NCBI GenBank assembly: GCA_964554065.1 | Contig: CAZKMQ010000025.1 | Coordinates: forward strand, 1-10,479 | DNA length: 10,479 nucleotides | DNA from: CAZKMQ01 sp964554065 | Lineage (GTDB): Bacteria; Patescibacteriota; Patescibacteriia; Magasanikbacterales; JBBTQS01 | Reading direction: 5' to 3' | Shown here: piece by piece, positions 5,956 through 10,479 of the stretch | How the letters are laid out: each line of letters begins with the position of its first letter | Position numbering within the stretch: the first letter of the stretch is position 1 | Translations under genes and position numbers: made by a program | Notes under the pieces: generated by a model | Seen by the model: only the letters and a program-made list of their open reading frames with translations | Database searches by the model: none | Told to the model about the DNA's origin: nothing

Positions 5956-7179
5956 TTACATTGCAAACTGACTGTAAACATCAGCCTCGCTCATATTTTG
6001 CGCATCTTTTTCTGTGCGCTGCTTAACTTCTACTTCATTTTTTGCGACAAGCTTTTCACTAATTACTATTCGTGTTGGAATGCCAAATAAATCACTATCA
6101 GCGAATTTTGCGCCAGCAGATGCGCTGCGATCATCAAGAAGAACTTCTTTGCCGTGCTCAGAGAGTGTGATAGCAACTTCCTTTGCCTTTTTCATAACAG
6201 AATCACTATCACCGAGTGCCACAACGTGAATATCATAGGGCGCGATCTCAGTTGGCCATACCATACCTGCATCATCTGCATGGACCTCAACTACTGCTCC
6301 CATCATGCGACTTGGCCCAATACCATAACACCCCATGTAAACCTCTTTATTTTCACCACTTTCATTTGCATATGTAAAATTAAAAGCATCAGTAAATCGG
6401 GTCTTAAGCGGGAATATATTTCCCACCTCAATTGCCTTATGCTGCTCAAATTCTCCGTCACATTTATCACATGAATCCTGAGTAATAATTTCTTTATTTG
6501 TATACGTATTACATTGTGCGCAATGGAAAATGATATCCTCGCCATATGGTGTTATCACTTGAAACTCATGTGAAAACTTGCTGAACACTCCCCCATCAGC
6601 TGCTGTTAACTTAGCATCCAAACCACACCTCTCGAATATACGATGATACGCTGCGATAGATTTTTCATAAAACTGCTCAAAATCCTCAGCTGTTTTATGA
6701 AAGCTGTACAAATCTTTCATGCTGAATTCGCGCCCTCGCATCAGTCCTGACTTTGCACGAGGCTCATTGCGGAATTTATCTTGAATCTGATACACGGCTA
6801 CTGGCAGATCCTTATATGAGTGTACGAATTTCTTTACTAGTGGCGTAACCACTTCTTCGTGTGTTGATCCAAGTGCATACTTATCTTCAACCTTAAAAAG
6901 CACGTCAATCTTATCCCAACGATCTGTAGTCTCCCATAATTCCTTGGGTGACAATGCTGGCATAAGAATTTCTTGTCCACCAAGCGCATCCATTTCTTCA
7001 CGAACTATTTGTTGAATTTTTTTAAGTACACGAAGTCCTAGTGGCAAATATGAATACACACCTGCCATAACTTTATCTACAAAACCAGCGCGCATAAGTA
7101 GTTGCGCGTTAAGACTCACTTCCCCTTTTGGCTTTTCCTTCGTTGTCTTGGTAAACAACGAAGTCTGACTTGTGTACAT
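5956..7179 (-). CDS. proS: Prolyl-tRNA synthetase, class II, short form lacking the INS editing domain
   Basis: ProRS charges tRNA-Pro with proline. The 407-residue protein is far shorter than the usual bacterial type of about 570. The N-terminus is canonical (LLMRAGFVDKVMAGVYSYLP). Motif 1 lies near 68-75. STHEEV (105-110) is the THEE element (family GPTHEE, here GSTHEE). Motif 2 runs FRNEPRAKSGLMRGREF (136-152), and motif 3 is GCYGIGPSR (283-291). Residues 315-407 form the anticodon-binding domain (VVALGD, VLLDDRSASAGAKFADSD). Where the INS domain that hydrolyses Ala-tRNA-Pro should sit, between motifs 2 and 3, there is only a short CxxC-x13-CxxC segment (C220, C223, C237, C240), probably a zinc knuckle. 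Proofreading, if any, must come from a separate protein. The start lies 1 nt after the stop of the upstream membrane-protein gene; no Shine-Dalgarno is visible. Confidence 0.96.
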   Translation of the reverse strand: MYTSQTSLFTKTTKEKPKGEVSLNAQLLMRAGFVDKVMAGVYSYLPLGLRVLKKIQQIVREEMDALGGQEILMPALSPKELWETTDRWDKIDVLFKVEDKYALGSTHEEVVTPLVKKFVHSYKDLPVAVYQIQDKFRNEPRAKSGLMRGREFSMKDLYSFHKTAEDFEQFYEKSIAAYHRIFERCGLDAKLTAADGGVFSKFSHEFQVITPYGEDIIFHCAQCNTYTNKEIITQDSCDKCDGEFEQHKAIEVGNIFPLKTRFTDAFNFTYANESGENKEVYMGCYGIGPSRMMGAVVEVHADDAGMVWPTEIAPYDIHVVALGDSDSVMKKAKEVAITLSEHGKEVLLDDRSASAGAKFADSDLFGIPTRIVISEKLVAKNEVEVKQRTEKDAQNMSEADVYSQFAM

Positions 7180-7180
7180 A

Positions 7181-7573
7181 CTACAATTTTTTACGTTTTA
7201 CCCCTTCGCGCGACCAAACAAACTCTATAAGACTGAGCGCTAATGCAAGAAGCACTATTACCCACCAGTACAGAAGTTCATTGTGAGCTAGCATCAGCAC
7301 CACACAAAGCAAGGATGCAAAGAGAACACCTTGACGAAAACTTTTGCGCACTTTACGGAAGGCAACAGTCTCGCTTTTTTTAGTTAAGCTTTCGATGCCA
7401 AAGCCAACAAGTGAAAACAATCCCAAGAGCGACAGAAAAAAACTCGCGTAAAAGAGAATAATACCAAAAATCCCTGTCTCGTTCGGGTTGATTGAGTAAA
7501 CAACAAACCCCAGTGCAGTAATGCAAAGGAGCGTCGCAAGACTCATGACTAAAAGATATTGTTTTAATGTCAT
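7181..7573 (-). CDS. Hypothetical membrane protein with four predicted helices
   Basis: I do not recognise this 130-residue protein. It has four hydrophobic segments (about 6-27, 33-58, 82-97 and 101-119) separated by a short loop with NPNETG, a charged middle loop (61-80, ESLTKKSETVAFRKVRKSF) and a short polar turn. The C-terminus is strongly basic (VKRKKL). By the positive-inside rule both the central loop and the C-terminus are probably cytoplasmic. It stops 1 nt before the proS ATG, so it is co-transcribed and probably coupled with proS. It starts 52 nt after the DUF721 gene, and an inverted repeat lies directly before its start codon. Coding status is supported by operon fit, plausible topology and the ATG start. 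No function can be assigned. Confidence 0.85.
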   Translation of the reverse strand: MTLKQYLLVMSLATLLCITALGFVVYSINPNETGIFGIILFYASFFLSLLGLFSLVGFGIESLTKKSETVAFRKVRKSFRQGVLFASLLCVVLMLAHNELLYWWVIVLLALALSLIEFVWSREGVKRKKL

Positions 7574-7577
7574 TGTA

Positions 7578-7603
7578 AAGGTATTCTATATAAAAAATAC
7601 CTT
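7578..7603 (-). promoter_or_regulatory. Inverted repeat just upstream of the membrane-protein start codon
   Basis: AAGGTATT (7603-7596 on the minus strand) and AATACCTT (7585-7578) form a perfect 8-bp stem with a 10-nt AT-rich loop, ending 4 nt before the ATG at 7573. No U-run follows, so it is a poor terminator. It could be an RNA hairpin affecting translation of the downstream gene or an operator-like site. Function is not known. No convincing promoter is visible in this gap. Confidence 0.45.
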
Positions 7604-7625
7604 ATTTTTCAGCTTCGCGCAAGGG

Positions 7626-7958
7626 CTACAAAAGATAACGAATTCGCTCCACTTTCTCATCATTTTCAATGCTTTCAAGATCGGTTCCAAGAAAAGATAT
7701 TCTGTCTTNNNNNNNNNNATTCAAAATCTCAAGTATTTCCTGTTCGTGTAGCTTAAGCTCCTGTGCAAATGCAGATGAATCACAACTTACAGTAAGCGTA
7801 CGATTCTTAATATACTGCGGACGAGCATGGCTAGACTCTTCCTTGAAAACCTCATCAAGCGCTTGTTGTGCCTTCTCAATTGTAATAGCTGCGCCAACTT
7901 GTTTGGCGATACCTGAACGATTTAACGTTCCTTTCATTGCATCAGAAAGTGGCTTCAT
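7626..7958 (-). CDS. DUF721 / DciA-like protein (interrupted by an assembly gap)
   Basis: The roughly 110-residue product matches the DUF721 pattern: an N-terminal helical part (MKPLSDAMKGTLNRSGIAKQ and a following helix), then the core TLTVSCDSSAFAQELKLHEQ with ILEILN, and a C-terminal VERIRYLL like the family's closing IRF strand. DciA proteins of this family load or recruit the replicative helicase DnaB with DnaA; many short DUF721 proteins are uncharacterised. The ATG overlaps the stop of the helicase-nuclease gene by ATGA, implying coupled translation. Ten N (7709-7718) fall between the core and the C-terminal strand. The reading frame stays open across them, but since ten N is often a placeholder, the true number of residues there is unknown. 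Family assignment is probable; a role in replication is inferred. Confidence 0.82.
   Translation of the reverse strand: MKPLSDAMKGTLNRSGIAKQVGAAITIEKAQQALDEVFKEESSHARPQYIKNRTLTVSCDSSAFAQELKLHEQEILEILNXXXXDRISFLGTDLESIENDEKVERIRYLL
7709..7718. other. Assembly gap (10 N)
   Basis: Ten consecutive N lie inside the DUF721 gene. The length is the sort used as a placeholder, so the real gap may be of a different size. Four codons are affected as written. Confidence 0.99.
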
Positions 7959-10479
7959 AATTTTCTATACGGGCAAATTGATTTGAACTCACAATATGTG
8001 CAAGCCATTTGACTTGGTGTAGCAGCAAAGTCACTAGTGCGCATTTGGTCAACAGTCTCAATAATTTCTTCCTCAAATGCCTTAAGCTTTTCACTTGTAA
8101 ACGGCACATTAAGTTCGGATTGATCTTCTAAATACCAATACTGCAGTCCGCGAACTGGACCGAGCTGAGCAAGCGATGGGTCTTTACTTACGGCAATATG
8201 ATACAACATTAACTGCTGACTACTCTCCTTGTCTGCTCGCGTCTTTGGTTTGCCAGTCTTGTAATCAATAATTATTACCCCATCGTCATCTGAATCTATT
8301 CTATCAATTCGACCTGCAAAAGTACAGTCACCTATTTTAATATTAAACCCCTGCTCAAGCGCAACCGGAAGCCTGGCAAATGGATTATGTGCCTTGTAGT
8401 AGTTCTTGAGCATTACCAGACCATGATCCCAATATTCCTTTTTCTGCTCAGGGTTCTGATACCACTCATCAATCCATTTTTCTCTATAAAGAGTAAGCAG
8501 CTCTTTTACATCTGGAATCACGTTAGACTCTTCATTTGTTTCAAACAAACCGCCTTGCTTCACACTGCGCAGCTCCTTAATCCGCAAATACCACTGATGC
8601 AGTGTATTATGAATTGTTAGTCCAAAGCTAAGTGCATGACTACCTCTTGTTGGAATCCGTGAGATGTATTTATACTTGTATTTTTGTGGGCATTTACGAA
8701 AGGTTTGTACTTGAGAAAATGACATCTTACTGGCAAGTCTATGTGTAGGAGCAGGTTTAGATTGTATCTGATCAACGTGTGGCACATGAACCACAACTTT
8801 CTCTGTGGAAAAATTATCCAAATCCATCTCTTCTACAAATTGCGAAGGCTTGCGTATTTTTTTGCCTTCACCATAACGATCGGCATGACTAATGATAAGT
8901 CGATTCTTTGCGCGAGTCATGGCAACATATGCAATTCGCCTTTCCTCAAGTTTGTGTGCAGTCTTAGAATCACGAGCGTAGTGTATAAGCTCCTCTGGAA
9001 TCGGAATTGGTTCTTTGCGAGCCACTGACGGAAAACGAAGATGAACAAGTTGTGGCAGCACAACCAAAGCAAACTCTAACCCCTTACTACTATGCATAGT
9101 CATCATCTGTACAGCATCAGTAGACAATTCCACATCCTCCTCAATACCTGACCCACCAGATTGAAGTGTGTCATTATGGAATCTGAGAAATGATTCAAAC
9201 GTTATTACATCATGCATTTTTTCAAACTGCTGTACGTACTTTAGAAACATTTCTAAAGCTACAAAAGGCTCATAAATAAGTTCTCTCTGCTCTTGCTCTT
9301 TCCAATATTCCATCATGCCGGTTTTTTCCAACCACAACACTAGAAGCTCACTCACATTTTTGCTATCTTGCAAGGCTACCACCTCTTTGCATAAGACATA
9401 AAACCCTGAGTCCTTAGGCATTGCATTGTATAGGGATATCCCAGCTTTTTTTGCCTTCTCTGTTAACTCTACGATCTGCTCATGAACAAAGGACAGTGGC
9501 GGTGCTGTTAGAAGTGAGTATAGTGCCGAAGAATTATGACTATTGTGCAAAATCTCAAATACATTTACACAGTAAAGCACAACTGGATGGTGCAGGAATC
9601 CATCTTTACCATGTACCGCAAGTGGTACTCCTTTTTTTGGCAGAACCTTGCGAAGCAAATCACCGTGACTGTGCGCGCGAAGCAGTATTGCCATATCGCA
9701 CCATCGCATATCAGCGCTGTGCTGCTGTTTGAGCAGTTCTGCAATTCGTACACATTCACTATACTCGTCTTTGCTGTGTACATGCTGAATACTGCCCTGC
9801 TCTTTTAAATTTGAAATAAGTTTTTTACTAATACCAAGCTGCGATTCAAGTGTGTCTGGGTTGTTTTTTTGAATTAGCTCATATGATGCATCGAGAATAT
9901 TCTGCGCGCTGCGGTAATTTTGTGTAAGCACTACCTTCTGTGCGTCTTCAAAGTCCGAACTAAATTCAATAATGTTTTCAACTGCTGCACCACGGAACGC
10001 GTAGATACTCTGATTGTCATCTCCAACAACTGTAATACTAGATTTTTGTGACAACAACTTTACAATGGCGTACTGAGCATAATTTGTATCTTGAAATTCA
10101 TCCACAAAAATATGTTTGTACTGCTCTTGTAATTGCTCCAAAATATTAGTTCGCTTACTCAAGAGTTCATAAGTGTATGACAGCAAAGATCCGAAATCAA
10201 GCAATGAGTTATCTAATAATAGCTTCTCGTAAACAAAATATGCACTAGAAAGCTCGCGTTGACGTTCAAGTTCCTGTGCAAAGATTTCATCAGCGGTATC
10301 TTTGTTTAAAGCTTGTTCCTGAACATGATTTGCATAGGTATCAGTTGTAATCAACTCATCCTTGCACCTAGAAAAATGGCGCAATAAGCTTTTTATAAAT
10401 GACGTTGGATTTCCGCGCGGCCTATAATATTTTAAATCAAACTTTTTAGAAAAAATTTTTTTTAAATTTTCATCTTTTC
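7955..10479 (-). CDS. UvrD/PcrA-type DNA helicase fused to a C-terminal Fe-S PD-(D/E)XK nuclease (5' end outside the window)
   Basis: This is a superfamily 1A helicase. The frame is open to the window edge; 31 more codons precede the TTG at 10384, so that TTG is not the real start. Walker A and motif Ia lie outside. Counting from the TTG: motif II VDEFQDT (94-100), III GDDNQSIYAFRG (121-132), IV QNYRS (155-159), V MTMHSSKGLEF (428-438) and VI VAMTRAKNRLI (487-497). A RecB/AddB-type nuclease follows, beginning SFSQVQTFRKCPQKY, with GRIDRID (691-697), IDYKTGK (706-712; D707, K709) and QQLMLYH (723-729). C565 with C795, C798 and C804 forms the pattern of a 4Fe-4S nuclease. It probably unwinds and trims DNA ends in recombinational repair; whether it has an AddA/AddB partner is unknown. 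It ends in TGA overlapping the DUF721 start. Confidence 0.95.
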   Translation of the reverse strand, partial: KDENLKKIFSKKFDLKYYRPRGNPTSFIKSLLRHFSRCKDELITTDTYANHVQEQALNKDTADEIFAQELERQRELSSAYFVYEKLLLDNSLLDFGSLLSYTYELLSKRTNILEQLQEQYKHIFVDEFQDTNYAQYAIVKLLSQKSSITVVGDDNQSIYAFRGAAVENIIEFSSDFEDAQKVVLTQNYRSAQNILDASYELIQKNNPDTLESQLGISKKLISNLKEQGSIQHVHSKDEYSECVRIAELLKQQHSADMRWCDMAILLRAHSHGDLLRKVLPKKGVPLAVHGKDGFLHHPVVLYCVNVFEILHNSHNSSALYSLLTAPPLSFVHEQIVELTEKAKKAGISLYNAMPKDSGFYVLCKEVVALQDSKNVSELLVLWLEKTGMMEYWKEQEQRELIYEPFVALEMFLKYVQQFEKMHDVITFESFLRFHNDTLQSGGSGIEEDVELSTDAVQMMTMHSSKGLEFALVVLPQLVHLRFPSVARKEPIPIPEELIHYARDSKTAHKLEERRIAYVAMTRAKNRLIISHADRYGEGKKIRKPSQFVEEMDLDNFSTEKVVVHVPHVDQIQSKPAPTHRLASKMSFSQVQTFRKCPQKYKYKYISRIPTRGSHALSFGLTIHNTLHQWYLRIKELRSVKQGGLFETNEESNVIPDVKELLTLYREKWIDEWYQNPEQKKEYWDHGLVMLKNYYKAHNPFARLPVALEQGFNIKIGDCTFAGRIDRIDSDDDGVIIIDYKTGKPKTRADKESSQQLMLYHIAVSKDPSLAQLGPVRGLQYWYLEDQSELNVPFTSEKLKAFEEEIIETVDQMRTSDFAATPSQMACTYCEFKSICPYRKL

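Noticed and set aside
10382..10384. TTG as the start of the helicase gene.
   Set aside because: The frame remains open for 31 more codons to the window edge, and the helicase lacks its essential Walker A unless it extends further upstream.

Overview
The window reads as one compact bacterial chromosome segment in which every gene I can support lies on the minus strand. It is AT-rich, with gaps of 1-6 nt between several genes and one 4-nt stop/start overlap. A prolyl-tRNA synthetase without its editing insert, a very short DUF721 (DciA-like) protein and a fused UvrD-type helicase/PD-(D/E)XK nuclease together suggest a Patescibacteria (CPR)-like organism. That placement is inference. TGA is used as a stop (helicase gene), so the recoded-TGA lineages (Gracilibacteria/Absconditabacteria) are unlikely.

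Layout in transcription order, right to left. (1) 10479-7955: a UvrD/PcrA-type helicase with a C-terminal Fe-S PD-(D/E)XK nuclease, cut by the window edge before its Walker A. (2) 7958-7626: a small DUF721/DciA-like protein overlapping it by ATGA, interrupted by a 10-N assembly gap. (3) 7573-7181: an unrecognised four-helix membrane protein. (4) 7179-5956: short ProRS. (5) 5920-1568: the rod-shape cluster mreB-mreC-mreD-mrdA (PBP2), with no rodA after mrdA. (6) A promoter in the last codons of mrdA, then a leader with two mutually exclusive hairpins, then greA (1510-1049) and its terminator. (7) A promoter and a roughly 260-nt structured RNA (about 959-700) ending in an intrinsic terminator, 50 nt before lysS. 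(8) lysS (649-1), which leaves the window at about residue 216.

How the genes fit together: mreB/C/D and PBP2 form the cytoskeletal and peptidoglycan-synthesis part of the elongation machinery. ProRS and LysRS are translation genes, and GreA rescues backtracked RNA polymerase. The helicase-nuclease and DciA-like gene are probably translationally coupled and belong to DNA repair or replication.

The parts not explained by ordinary annotation are the structured RNA before lysS, whose closing stem uses the same bases as the terminator's left arm; the attenuator-like greA leader; and an altered phosphate-2 loop in MreB. I see no mobile element, CRISPR array, tRNA or rRNA. The only stretch over 300 bases without a protein gene, 650-1048, is filled by the RNA, its promoter and two terminators.
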